NCBI GenBank assembly: GCA_034521715.1
Contig: JAXHLY010000013.1
Span: 124,001-188,000 of the forward strand
Direction of reading: 5' to 3'
DNA: 64,000 bases
Origin: Methylohalomonas sp034521715
Lineage (GTDB): Bacteria > Pseudomonadota > Gammaproteobacteria > Methylohalomonadales > Methylohalomonadaceae
Notes under the pieces: model-generated
Databases searched by the model: none
Told to the model about the DNA's origin: nothing
The model's input: only the letters and a program-made list of their open reading frames with translations
In this document: piece by piece, positions 17,696-26,533 of the stretch
How positions within the stretch are numbered: the stretch's first letter is position 1
Layout: every line of letters starts with the position of its first letter
Position numbers and translations under genes: made by a program

Positions 17696-18952
17696 ATGCA
17701 ATTCTCTTCATTTTCCGAACGCTTCATGGGCAGTGCCGGTATCCTGCAGCTGATGCAGGACCTGGGCGAGGCCATGGCCAGTGGCGGAGAAAATGTGTGC
17801 ATGCTCGGCGGTGGTAATCCGGCCTCCATTCCGCAGGTCAATGATTACCTGCATGAACGCATGCAGGCCATTCTTGATGAACCGGGCAGGTTCGCTCAGG
17901 TAATTGGCAATTACGATTCACCGCAGGGCGAACAGCGGTTCATCAATGCCCTGGTCGAGTTGCTGAAACGTGAGTACGGCTGGGATATCAGCAACCGCAA
18001 TATCTGCCTGACCGCCGGTAGCCAGGCGGCGTTTTTCATGCTGTTCAACCTGTTTGCCGGTGAATTCCCGGATGGCAGGCATCGCCGCATTCTGCTGCCG
18101 AATGATCCCGAGTATATCGGCTACAGTGATGTTGGCATCAGCCAGCCACTGTTCCGTTCCCTGAAGCCGAACATCGAGCACACGGCCGAACACCGTTTCA
18201 AGTATCACGTCGATTTCGATGCCCTGGGCATCGACGACGGGATCGGTGCCATCTGCGTGTCGCGGCCGACCAATCCGACCGGCAATGTGTTGACCGACGA
18301 CGAGATCGATCGCCTGCACGGTATGGCACGCCGGCATGATATTCCGCTGATCATCGATAACGCCTATGGCCAGCCGTTCCCGGATATTATTTTCAGGGAT
18401 GCCAGGCTGCCGTGGTCGGAGCAGATCATTCTGTGCCTGAGCCTGTCGAAGATGGGTTTGCCGGCGGTGCGTACCGGCATTATTGTCGCCGCCGAACCGG
18501 TGATCCAAGCGATTACCGGCATGAACGCCATTCTGCAGTTGGCGAACGGCAGTATCTGGCCGGCGCTCGCCGAGGCCATGGTGGAATCCGGCGACATCAT
18601 CAGGATTAGTCGTGATGTCATCAATCCCTATTACCGCCAGCGCTCGGAACAGGCACAGGCCTGGTTCGACGAGGCATTAGGCGATGTCGACTATCATATC
18701 CATGAAGCCGAAGGCGCGATCTTCCTGTGGCTGTGGTTTCCTGGACTGCCCATTACCTGCGATGAGCTCTATCGCAGGCTTAAAGAGCGGGGCGTGCTGG
18801 TCATTGCCGGGCATCACTTTTTCCCTGGCCTGGAGCAGGACTGGCCGCACCGGCATGAATGCATCCGCGTGACTTACGCGCAGTCGCCGGAAGTCGTGCA
18901 TCGTGGTATTCAGATCATTGCCGAGGAAGTGAAGAAGGCGTTTGGTGAGTAA
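17696..18952 (+). CDS. avtA: Valine-pyruvate aminotransferase AvtA
   Basis: A fold-type I PLP aminotransferase of 418 aa. Characteristic stretches: MLGGGNPASIPQV, the GNYDSPQGEQRF motif, CVSRPTNPTGNVL, IIDNAYGQPFPD and the PLP-lysine segment LSLSKMGLPAVRTG. AvtA makes alanine and 2-ketoisovalerate from valine and pyruvate. The start at 17696 matches the family N-terminus, but no Shine-Dalgarno is visible because the 8-bp tandem repeat runs almost to the ATG; expression may depend on repeat number or on a leader-independent start. Confidence 0.93.
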   Translation: MQFSSFSERFMGSAGILQLMQDLGEAMASGGENVCMLGGGNPASIPQVNDYLHERMQAILDEPGRFAQVIGNYDSPQGEQRFINALVELLKREYGWDISNRNICLTAGSQAAFFMLFNLFAGEFPDGRHRRILLPNDPEYIGYSDVGISQPLFRSLKPNIEHTAEHRFKYHVDFDALGIDDGIGAICVSRPTNPTGNVLTDDEIDRLHGMARRHDIPLIIDNAYGQPFPDIIFRDARLPWSEQIILCLSLSKMGLPAVRTGIIVAAEPVIQAITGMNAILQLANGSIWPALAEAMVESGDIIRISRDVINPYYRQRSEQAQAWFDEALGDVDYHIHEAEGAIFLWLWFPGLPITCDELYRRLKERGVLVIAGHHFFPGLEQDWPHRHECIRVTYAQSPEVVHRGIQIIAEEVKKAFGE

Positions 18953-19005
18953 TGTAATGTTCGTCCTCCGGACGATCTTTCCTCAACTGGATTCCGGGTC
19001 AAGCC

Positions 19006-19215
19006 CGGAATGACGGGCATTGAACCTCGTGGGAGCCGATTACCATCGGCGATGTGTTCAATCGCGGACACAGTCCGCTCCCACAGGATAATCGCTACGC
19101 GATTTCCGGAATGACGGGCATTGAATGCCGTGGGAGCCGAGTACCATCGGCGATGTGTTCAATGCGGACACAGTCCGCTCCCACAGGATAATCGCTAGCG
19201 ATTTCCGGAATGACG
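19006..19215. repeat. Tandem ~100-bp repeat with REP-like core
   Basis: Two near-identical units (CCGGAATGACGGGCATTGAA…CTCCCACAGGATAATCGCT) at about 19006-19106 and 19107-19206, each with inverted GTGGGAGCCG…CGCTCCCAC arms. The whole gap 18953-19305 otherwise shows no gene. Confidence 0.8.
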
Positions 19216-19305
19216 GAATTACAGACCGTCATACTGGTGGAAGCCAGTATCCAGTCTGTAAGAATAACGCCTGCAAGGCGTACCTAATCAGGGGCTGGCG
19301 AACTA

Positions 19306-19440
19306 CTAATCGCTGTCTTGAGCGTCTTCCCGCTGTCGCCGGATGAAATCCACCTCAACCAGGTTCCAGCGGCTGGAACCGCAGCGCCTTTTCAGTTCCT
19401 CGACATATTCGCCGGCACGCCCATCACTGCTGCCGGTCAC
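19306..19440 (-). CDS. Possible small protein, 44 aa
   Basis: A GTG-started frame directly downstream of sohB with a protein-like, amphipathic composition (GRAGEYVEELKRRCGSSRWN then LVEVDFIRRQREDAQDSD). No clear ribosome site. An overlapping ATG frame (MRSLIHRSKACRD) ends early, so the gene may be frameshifted. Weakly supported. Confidence 0.25.
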   Translation of the reverse strand: MTGSSDGRAGEYVEELKRRCGSSRWNLVEVDFIRRQREDAQDSD

Positions 19441-19497
19441 GCTGATCGGTTTCGCTGTCGCGGCAGGCCTTTGAGCGGTGAATCAGGCTTCGCATGG

Positions 19498-20490
19498 TTA
19501 TTTAATCAGCTCGTAATCGCGTAGCTGGCTCAGTGCCGGGCCGAAGATCTTTTCAATAAACGGTTTCTTGCGCACATACTTGACCTGGTACAGATCGGCC
19601 GACTGAACCGCCTCGGCCAGGTAGTCGTCACTGGTTTTGAGATCGTCGACGAGATTGAGTTCCAGCGCCCTGGCGCCGTACCAGTGCTCGCCGGTGGCAA
19701 TTTTATCGATATCGACCTGGGGACGGTTGGTCTTGACGAATGACTTGAACAATTCATGGGTATCCTCGAGTTCCTGGCGAAAGCGCTCGCGGTCCTCGGG
19801 CGTGTTTTCACCGAATAGCGTCAGCGTGCGTTTGTATTCCCCCGCACTGACCTGTTCGAAATCGATGTCGCGTTTTTTCAGGAAGCGGTGGAAATTCGGT
19901 AACTGGCCGAGTACGCCGACGGAGCCGACAATAGCAAACGGGGCGGCGATAATGCGGTTGCCGACACAGGCCATCATGTAACCGCCGCTGGCCGCGACCT
20001 TGTCGATGGCGACGGTCAGGTTAATGCCGTGGTCGCGCACCCGCTTGAGCTGCGATGCCGCCAGGCCGTAACCATGCACCGTGCCGCCGCCGCTTTCGAC
20101 CAGTACCACGACTTCATCCCCGTTTCCGGCGACCTGCAGGATGGCGCTGATCTCTTCCCGCAGGGAAGCCACCTGGCTGGCGCGGATATCACCCTTGAAA
20201 TCGATGACATAGATATTTTGCCGCTGTTCGGCCTGCTTCTGTTTTTCCTTGACAGCCTGCTTGGCTTCCTTGAGCGTCTGCTTGAACAGTTTTTTAGGCA
20301 GCATGGCGTGCTGCAGCGTCAGTGCCATGTTGCGATATTTACGGTTCAGGTCATTGACCTCCAGATGGTCTTCGCCGGCCATTTTCGAACGCATCATGAC
20401 GACTGCTGCGCCGCCGATGATCAGCGCCGTTGTCAGCAATACGGCGAGCAGCTTGGCCAGAAACAGGCCGATTTCAGTTGCAAATTCCAT
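19498..20490 (-). CDS. sohB: SohB-type inner-membrane serine protease (S49)
   Basis: An N-terminal membrane helix (residues 5-33), a Lys/Gln-rich coiled stretch, then the S49 protease domain: VVLVESGGGTVHGYGLAASQ, the nucleophile region KVAASGGYMMACVGN and the APFAIVGSVGVLGQLPN motif. About 330 aa, as in E. coli SohB. It degrades peptides or misfolded proteins at the periplasmic face. The ATG at 20490 gives the canonical N-terminus MEFATEIGLF. Confidence 0.92.
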   Translation of the reverse strand: MEFATEIGLFLAKLLAVLLTTALIIGGAAVVMMRSKMAGEDHLEVNDLNRKYRNMALTLQHAMLPKKLFKQTLKEAKQAVKEKQKQAEQRQNIYVIDFKGDIRASQVASLREEISAILQVAGNGDEVVVLVESGGGTVHGYGLAASQLKRVRDHGINLTVAIDKVAASGGYMMACVGNRIIAAPFAIVGSVGVLGQLPNFHRFLKKRDIDFEQVSAGEYKRTLTLFGENTPEDRERFRQELEDTHELFKSFVKTNRPQVDIDKIATGEHWYGARALELNLVDDLKTSDDYLAEAVQSADLYQVKYVRKKPFIEKIFGPALSQLRDYELIK

Positions 20491-20634
20491 ATCCGGACTC
20501 CGCGGGAATATGCCGCGATTATACGGCAAACTGCCGCTGTTCTGTGTGAGCGAACCCGATACTGTCTTTTTGAGTTAACGAACAGCCGCCGGCAGGTTAG
20601 ACTTGTGGCTTTGGCCCGTCCAGTCCGGAGTCCC

Positions 20635-22452
20635 GTGAATCAAGCCGATGTCCATGCCCAGTTGAAACGCGAGCGCAGCCGCAACCTGCGCTCCCTGCGG
20701 GAGTTGCTGCCGTTTTTGTGGCCTTACAGACTGCGCATGGGTCTGGCGCTGATGGCGCTGCTGATCGCCGCCGGGGCGACGCTGGCCATGCCTGCCGCCA
20801 TACGCCAGGTGATCGATCAGGGCCTGTCCAGTGAACAGGCGGCCACGATCAACCAGTACTTCCTGGCGCTGTTTTTTCTCGCCGCGCTGCTGGCGGTGTT
20901 TTCGGCCCTGCGCTTCTATCTGGTCTCCTGGCTGGGCGAGCGCGTTGTCACCGATATCCGTGCCAGCGTCTATCAGCACGTACTGAAACTCAGCCCGACG
21001 TTTTTCGAAGTGACGCGGACCGGCGAGGTGCTGTCGCGGCTGACGACCGATACAACGCTAATCCAGTCGGTAGTCGGCAGCAGCCTGTCGATTGCGATGC
21101 GCAGTACCGTTACGCTGATCGGCGGGCTGGTACTGTTGACCATTACCAGTCCGCGCCTGACCGGCATGATTCTGGTGCTGGTGCCGATCGTCATCGGTCC
21201 GATCCTTTATTACGGCCGCAGGCTGCGCAAACTGTCACGCGAGAGCCAGGATCGCATCGCCGATTCCAGCGGCATCGCCGGTGAAACATTGAACGCCATT
21301 CGTATCGTGCAGTCATTCACGCTCGAGGGGTTGCAGAGCCGGCGCTTTACCCACGCGGTTGAACGCTCATTTGATGTTGCATTAAAACGTATCCGCACCC
21401 GTGCCTGGCTGACGGCACTGGCGATTACTATTGTTTTCGGTTCGATCGTGTTCGTGCTCTGGGTCGGCGCGCACGATGTCATCGCCGGGCGCATGAGCGG
21501 CGGCGAACTGGGTCAGTTCCTGCTGTACGCGATCCTGGTGGCGGGCAGCACGGCCGCGCTTTCGGATATCTGGGGTGAACTGCAGCGCGCCGCCGGCGCG
21601 ACCGAACGCCTGATGGAACTGCTCGAGGCCGAGCCTGACGTGAAGGCGCCGGACAATCCGCAGTCGTTGCCCGAGCCCGGCAGCGGCCGTATCGAGTTCG
21701 AGCATGTGTACTTCAATTATCCGTCACGGCCTAACCAGACGGCGCTCAATGATATTTCACTCAGCATAATGTCCGGCGAGACCGTGGCACTGGTCGGACC
21801 GTCCGGCGCCGGCAAGAGTACGTTATTCCAGTTATTGCTGCGGTTTTACGATCCGCTGTCCGGTGTCATCAGGCTCGATGGTGTCGATATTGCCCGGGTG
21901 GAGCCCGAGGCCGTGCGTGAACGTATCGGTATCGTGCCGCAGGAGACCGTGATCTTTGCCGACGATGCGCTGGAAAACATCCGCATCGGCAAACCGACCG
22001 CCAGTGACGGCGAGGTCCGTGCCGCCGCCCGCGCCGCGCAGGCCGACGAGTTCATCGAACGCCAGCCGGAAGGCTGGCAGACTTTCCTCGGTGAACGCGG
22101 TTTACGGCTGTCCGGCGGCCAGCAGCAGCGCATTGCCATCGCCCGCGCCATTCTCAAGAACCCGCCGATCCTGTTGCTCGATGAAGCCACCAGCGCACTT
22201 GACGCGGAAAGTGAACGCCTTGTTCAGAAAGCCCTGGAAAGCCTGATGCACGATCGCACCACACTGGTGATTGCGCATCGCCTGGCCACGGTACTGAAGG
22301 CGGATCGCATTGTCGTCATGGACCACGGCCATATCGTGGCCATTGGCAGTCACGAGGAACTGCTCCGCCAGGGCGGGTTGTATGCACGGCTGGCGGAACT
22401 GCAGTTCAGCCAGGACCAGACCCGCCCGGCGGCAGCGGTGGGAGAGTCCTAG
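20635..22452 (+). CDS. MsbA-like ABC exporter (permease-ATPase fusion)
   Basis: Six membrane helices in the first ~330 residues, then a nucleotide-binding domain with GPSGAGKST (Walker A), LSGGQQQRIAIARA (signature), ILLLDEATSALD (Walker B) and the IAHRLAT switch His. Probably a homodimeric exporter of lipid or drug substrates. The GTG at 20635 (VNQADVHAQL) is the best start; the frame is open for a further 600 bp upstream, but that part overlaps sohB and looks non-coding. 605 aa is normal for the family. Confidence 0.9.
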   Translation: MNQADVHAQLKRERSRNLRSLRELLPFLWPYRLRMGLALMALLIAAGATLAMPAAIRQVIDQGLSSEQAATINQYFLALFFLAALLAVFSALRFYLVSWLGERVVTDIRASVYQHVLKLSPTFFEVTRTGEVLSRLTTDTTLIQSVVGSSLSIAMRSTVTLIGGLVLLTITSPRLTGMILVLVPIVIGPILYYGRRLRKLSRESQDRIADSSGIAGETLNAIRIVQSFTLEGLQSRRFTHAVERSFDVALKRIRTRAWLTALAITIVFGSIVFVLWVGAHDVIAGRMSGGELGQFLLYAILVAGSTAALSDIWGELQRAAGATERLMELLEAEPDVKAPDNPQSLPEPGSGRIEFEHVYFNYPSRPNQTALNDISLSIMSGETVALVGPSGAGKSTLFQLLLRFYDPLSGVIRLDGVDIARVEPEAVRERIGIVPQETVIFADDALENIRIGKPTASDGEVRAAARAAQADEFIERQPEGWQTFLGERGLRLSGGQQQRIAIARAILKNPPILLLDEATSALDAESERLVQKALESLMHDRTTLVIAHRLATVLKADRIVVMDHGHIVAIGSHEELLRQGGLYARLAELQFSQDQTRPAAAVGES

Positions 22453-22643
22453 CCGCCATTCTTCCTTCCCGCAAGCGGGGAAGGATGCAGTGCGCTGCAC
22501 GCTATTCGTTATGGGCCCTCATCCTTCCTCATCCTAAAGGGAGAAGGGATTAAGCATTGTTCGCCCCTGTCTTCTGCGAGATCGGTGAGTCGGCATATTC
22601 CTCCTCTGGGAGAGGTCATAGGGCAATGACTAAGGAGGCAAGG

Positions 22644-22990
22644 ATGCCTAACGTCCCTTCTAAACTCTTGAACAATGTTCGTCAGTTAAGGCGTGAACAG
22701 ACGGATACGGAAAATTATCTCTGGCAGATACTGCGCGATCGCCAACTTCTGGGTTTCAGTTTCGCCGTCAACATGCCATCTTGCCGTACTAGTGGATTTT
22801 ACTGCCATGAAGCCGGACTGGTGATTGAACTGGATGGCAGTCAGCATGCCGACAGCGTTGGTAAAGACAAGTGCGCAAAAAATTTCTGGAATCCAGAGGC
22901 CTACAAGTATTGAGGTTCTGGAATAACGAGGTTTGGGAAAATCCGGACGCAGTACTCGAGGTTATTCTGCAGGCTTTGGAATCGAATTGA
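22644..22990 (+). CDS. DUF559 (Vsr-like fold) endonuclease-like protein, frameshifted
   Basis: The N-terminus NVRQLRREQTDTENYLWQIL and the LVIELDGSQHAD motif are characteristic of DUF559, a PD-(D/E)XK-like family related to Vsr. TAAGGAGG five bases before the ATG at 22644 is a strong ribosome site. The frame is lost near 22872 (one G missing in AAGTGCGC). The restored frame reads KFLESRGLQVLRFWNNEVWE and ends at 22990. These small genes are commonly carried as isolated accessory genes; their function is not established. Confidence 0.8.
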
Positions 22991-23312
22991 TGCCCTCATC
23001 CTGACCCTCTCCCAGAGGGAGAAGGGACAGGGTGCGTTGACGCGCTGTGGCTATGCCCTCACTCTTCTCTCCCCCAGAGGGAAGGTGTGCTGGCGCACTA
23101 TTTGTCATGGGCCCCATCCTGACCCTCTCCCAGAGGGAGAAGGGACAGGGTACGCTGGCGTGCTGTTGATTGACTTACCCCCCATCCTTCCTTCACTCGG
23201 TGGAGAAGGAGTTAAAGATTGCTCACCTCTATCTTCCGAGAGTGTGCTGGCGCGTGAATGAGCATATTCCCTCTCCCTTTGGGAGAGGGTCAGGGTGAGG
23301 GCAAAAGAATCG
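22991..23312. repeat. Array of CCCTCTCCC/GGGAGAAGGG repeats
   Basis: No gene seen. At least four copies of a dispersed palindromic repeat (CCCTCTCCCAGAGGGAGAAG followed by GGACAGGGT), alternating in orientation. Related words occur at 22500-22560 and 33545-33580. Confidence 0.75.
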
Positions 23313-24026
23313 TTACCTGAAATACAGTGACTCGAAGTGCGGCGACAGGCGATCCGCGTCGACGGCATTCGGGTTGCCGCGGTCGCGCATCAGCAGCGAA
23401 CCGGACTCGCCGAACGAGTAACGGAAGCCGCCGAGGATATACTCATGGTCTTCCGAACCACCCGCGGCGCGGGCAAAGAAACTCAGTCCCTGGAATTTTT
23501 CAAATCCCGGCTGGTATTCCATGCGTATCCGGCCCATGGTGATATCGTCGATCTGTTCGCCGCCGAACTGTAACGACAGGTTATCGGTGGCGTACCAGCG
23601 CAGATCGACACCTGCAAACGGCTGCGACTTGATCGAACCCTCCAGATAACCGGCATGACCGCTGGCGGTCAGCGAACCGTGATACCACTCACCCTCGGCG
23701 CCGAAACGGTAAACCTGTTCGGTGTCGTAACGCAGGTAAGATGCAATGGCACTGACCAGACCCCGTTCCGGATCCTGCCAGACGGCGTTGCGGCCGCCGC
23801 CGTATTCGATTTCCCTCCAGCGGTCCGCCGCCGCCAGTTCCATCTGCATATCGAGCGAATGGCTCAGCGGTGAATACTGGTAGGTGTTGTTATCGAACAG
23901 GTTGTTATACAGCGCCCAGCCGTAACCGTTCAGGCGTTGCTGTTCCCGGGCGTCTAACTCGGTGGAATCGGCAGCGTGCGCGGCCGGCAGGACAGCCAGC
24001 AGTAGCGGGAGCAATCTAATAATCAT
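23313..24026 (-). CDS. Probable outer-membrane beta-barrel protein, 237 aa
   Basis: Signal peptide (MIIRLLPLLLAVLPAAHA), then alternating hydrophobic/polar strands with aromatic residues (NLSLQFGGEQIDD; RIRMEYQPGF; YILGGFRYSFG) and a C-terminal Y-F-R close to the usual terminal aromatic. No named family recognised. An outer-membrane location is inferred from strand pattern only. Confidence 0.6.
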   Translation of the reverse strand: MIIRLLPLLLAVLPAAHAADSTELDAREQQRLNGYGWALYNNLFDNNTYQYSPLSHSLDMQMELAAADRWREIEYGGGRNAVWQDPERGLVSAIASYLRYDTEQVYRFGAEGEWYHGSLTASGHAGYLEGSIKSQPFAGVDLRWYATDNLSLQFGGEQIDDITMGRIRMEYQPGFEKFQGLSFFARAAGGSEDHEYILGGFRYSFGESGSLLMRDRGNPNAVDADRLSPHFESLYFR

Positions 24027-24291
24027 CGTCAGAACCCCGTGGCACTCGGCCTGTCAGCGTGGACCCTCCAGGCGGGTCTCTTTCTCGGCGCTATAAATGA
24101 AAATATAGCTGAGTACCCAATCCCCGCAAAGCGAAATTGTTAAAATGTGACCAGGACGGCAATCTACCATAGCGGCAGTTTCACCGGCCCCGCCGCCGTT
24201 GAAACCCGGTTCTCTATCGTCCCCGTGACATACCCCGCGTCACGACTGGAGCGCTGAATGATAGTTTTGCGTATGCGACAGCGGCGAGAGC

Positions 24292-25038
24292 TTACTGCGG
24301 TGCAGCGAGGGCACCGATGATTTCCCCGGCGCGGCTGATGATCAGCAAACGTTCACCATGACTGCCCAGGTAGGGAATAAAGGCATGGCCAGCGGACAGG
24401 ATCCTGTCGTTCACATAATCGCTGCGCATTTCCAGCCAGACCGGATTCGTTTTGGCGCGGTTTTCCACCGAGTTGGCAAAGACGGCATCCAGGTGTTCAT
24501 CGAACGGCTCATATAAAAATGCCAGCGCCGGTTCGCCCAGGCCGTGTTTGAAGCCGTAGTCGACCAGGGCATGGCGTTCTTCCCGGTTTTGCGGTGCACG
24601 CACGAATACCAGCGGCGGCCAGCGGTCATCGAGTGCGGCGATATCGGCGGGTGTTACGTCCTGCAGTGCCAGTTCCTCTGATGTCACCGGATATATCCAG
24701 CCGTCCCAGTAGGACATGACCACCGGCCGCGTGCTGTAAACAGTGTAAGCGCCATAGCCCAGTGCCAGCATCTGTACGACGGCAATGCAGGCCAGGTCGA
24801 ACACGATCAGGTGCCGTGCCTTGCCGGAACTGAATATGACATAAGTCAGCAGCGGACCGCTGGCCAGGGCGACCAGCGTAATAATCGCCAGTCCATGCCA
24901 GCCGCCGTTACTGGTGAACAGCAGTGGCGAAAACCAGGCCGCCATCATCCAGGCGAGTAATACCAGGATAATGACGATGGTGATGGCAAGATGAATAAAG
25001 GTCGCGCGCAGGCGTGGCTGCTGGATAACGGGCATCAT
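24292..25038 (-). CDS. TfpX/TfpZ-like type IV pilin accessory protein
   Basis: N-terminal hydrophobic segments near residues 12-33, 45-68 and 75-97. The second contains the LASGPLLTYVIFSSGKARH block, which matches TfpX/TfpZ accessory proteins (usual form GPLLTLVVFNP), followed by FDLACIAVVQMLALGYGAYT. The soluble part resembles the family too. No pilin gene is adjacent, so the role is uncertain. Start chosen at the ATG pair near 25038. Confidence 0.7.
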   Translation of the reverse strand: MMPVIQQPRLRATFIHLAITIVIILVLLAWMMAAWFSPLLFTSNGGWHGLAIITLVALASGPLLTYVIFSSGKARHLIVFDLACIAVVQMLALGYGAYTVYSTRPVVMSYWDGWIYPVTSEELALQDVTPADIAALDDRWPPLVFVRAPQNREERHALVDYGFKHGLGEPALAFLYEPFDEHLDAVFANSVENRAKTNPVWLEMRSDYVNDRILSAGHAFIPYLGSHGERLLIISRAGEIIGALAAPQ

Positions 25039-25281
25039 CAGCTGGGTCCTTCCGGAAACAGGTCTCAATCTGCATGCCGCGGCTGTGCGGGTCAAGCGTT
25101 TCTGGATTTGCAGGTGTGCTGACAGTTATGCTTTGGGCCTGCCCGAACGGATCGGGGCCGCTGTACAGCCAATAACAAAATGATCAATCCGGGAAGCGGG
25201 AAACGGGACAAGGGACTGGGGACTGCATGAAAATCATATTTTCCTTGCTGGGGCTTTACTTCAGCGCCTGCCATCGATCGC

Positions 25282-25458
25282 TCAATTGGCCTGGCTGTAG
25301 CGCAGCAGTTTCAGTTCCTGTTTGGTCATGCCGTAGCCGGTATGCGGGCCCGGCGCGGTCGCGAACAGTACGATCAGCCACGTTGTCAGAACCACGATTG
25401 CCAGTGACAGGACCATGTTGATCGGTCTGTGCCGATTTGCAAAAGGTGCTGTATTCAT
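25282..25458 (-). CDS. Small single-pass membrane protein, 58 aa
   Basis: The ATG at 25458 follows a strong AGGAGG. One hydrophobic helix (MVLSLAIVVLTTWLIVLFA) and a short C-terminal tail (GMTKQELKLLRYSQAN). Not recognised. The ribosome site makes it convincing despite its size. Confidence 0.6.
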   Translation of the reverse strand: MNTAPFANRHRPINMVLSLAIVVLTTWLIVLFATAPGPHTGYGMTKQELKLLRYSQAN

Positions 25459-25646
25459 GGTTAACCTCCTGATAACCGATACAGTAACAGTATGGTAAAT
25501 CAGGGGCCTCCGGAGTGTGACCGGGTTGGCGCCCTGCACACGCCGATCGTGACTGACTTGGCATAATTGACCCGGTACTCACGTACATGACGGGGCGGCT
25601 TCGTTGACGAGATTGCTTCGGTCTTGCCGCAACGGGTTCATCAATC

Positions 25647-25703
25647 TGTGGGAGCCGATTGCATTGGCGATATATTTTTCGCGGATGGTCATCCGCTCCC
25701 ACA
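25647..25703. repeat. REP-like element
   Basis: TGTGGGAGCCGATTGCATTGG…GCGGATGGTCATCCGCTCCCACA: two internal hairpins inside outer inverted arms TGTGGGAGC/GCTCCCACA. Confidence 0.8.
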
Positions 25704-25725
25704 AACTGAAGTCCCGTCGTTTTCG

Positions 25726-26460
25726 CTACTGCCTGCGCCGCAGGGCGGGGATGATCATCGGCACTTTCTTCCTGTACTCGAGATAATTTGCACCGTGGGC
25801 CCTGATCAGGTCACGTTCCTCCAGCGCCACGCCGATGAGAATATAGGCGGTAGTGGTAACGGCGAACAGCAGGTGACCGGTACTCATGTGCGGCGTTGCC
25901 CAGAAGGCAATAATGAAACCGAGCATGATCGGATGGCGTACGTACCGGTACAGCATATGCACGCAGAATTCGGGCGGCGTGTACTCGCGCCCGCGCAGAT
26001 GCAGCCATACCTGGCGCAGGCCGAACAGATCGAAGTGATCGATCAGGAACGTCGACAGCAACACGATGAGCCAGCCCAGCGCGAACAGGCCCCAGAGGAT
26101 GTAAACACCGATGGTGTTTTCCACCGACCAGATCACGCCCGGTAGCGGCTGCCACAGCCAGTAGATCAGAAACAGTATGAGGCTGGTGAGCAGGACGTAG
26201 GTACTGCGTTCCGCGGCCGGCGGTACGTATTGTGTCCACCAGCGCTTGAACGCCGGCCGGGCCATGACGCTGTGCTGCACGGCGAACAATCCCAGCAGCA
26301 GCAGGTTGACGACGACGGCCGGAATCAGGTCAACTGGCGCGCCGGAATCAATGGACTTCGGCACGAGAAAATTGCCGAGGAAACCGATCGCATAGAGGAA
26401 ACTGAACAGAAACACGACATAAGCGATCACGCCGTAGAGGAAAATTGTCACTGCTCCCAT
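25726..26460 (-). CDS. mddA: Isoprenylcysteine methyltransferase-fold enzyme, MddA-like
   Basis: A 244-aa membrane methyltransferase with about six helices. Motifs: LFAVQHSVMARPAFKRWWTQ, the SAM-binding YRYVRHPIMLGFIIAFWATP and the terminal ALEERDLIRAHGANYLEYRK. These match methanethiol S-methyltransferase (MddA), which makes dimethyl sulfide; the broader family also methylates other substrates. AGGGG precedes the ATG at 26460. A LysR gene lies 73 bp upstream on the same strand and may control it. Confidence 0.8.
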   Translation of the reverse strand: MGAVTIFLYGVIAYVVFLFSFLYAIGFLGNFLVPKSIDSGAPVDLIPAVVVNLLLLGLFAVQHSVMARPAFKRWWTQYVPPAAERSTYVLLTSLILFLIYWLWQPLPGVIWSVENTIGVYILWGLFALGWLIVLLSTFLIDHFDLFGLRQVWLHLRGREYTPPEFCVHMLYRYVRHPIMLGFIIAFWATPHMSTGHLLFAVTTTAYILIGVALEERDLIRAHGANYLEYRKKVPMIIPALRRRQ

Positions 26461-26533
26461 AATCGTGCCCCTGTCATTGTTGTTTGTGATGCAGAGAGTG
26501 TAGTTAATTTCGGCTGCACCGACGTCCCCTGTT

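Noticed and set aside
17530..17817. Open frame with repeated INQSTNQP peptide
   Set aside because: It is the translation of the 8-bp tandem repeat; no ribosome site, and it overlaps avtA in another frame.
20029..20634. 600-bp upstream extension of the ABC exporter frame
   Set aside because: It is antisense to sohB, and the protein resembles no ABC N-terminus; the GTG at 20635 gives the normal family length.
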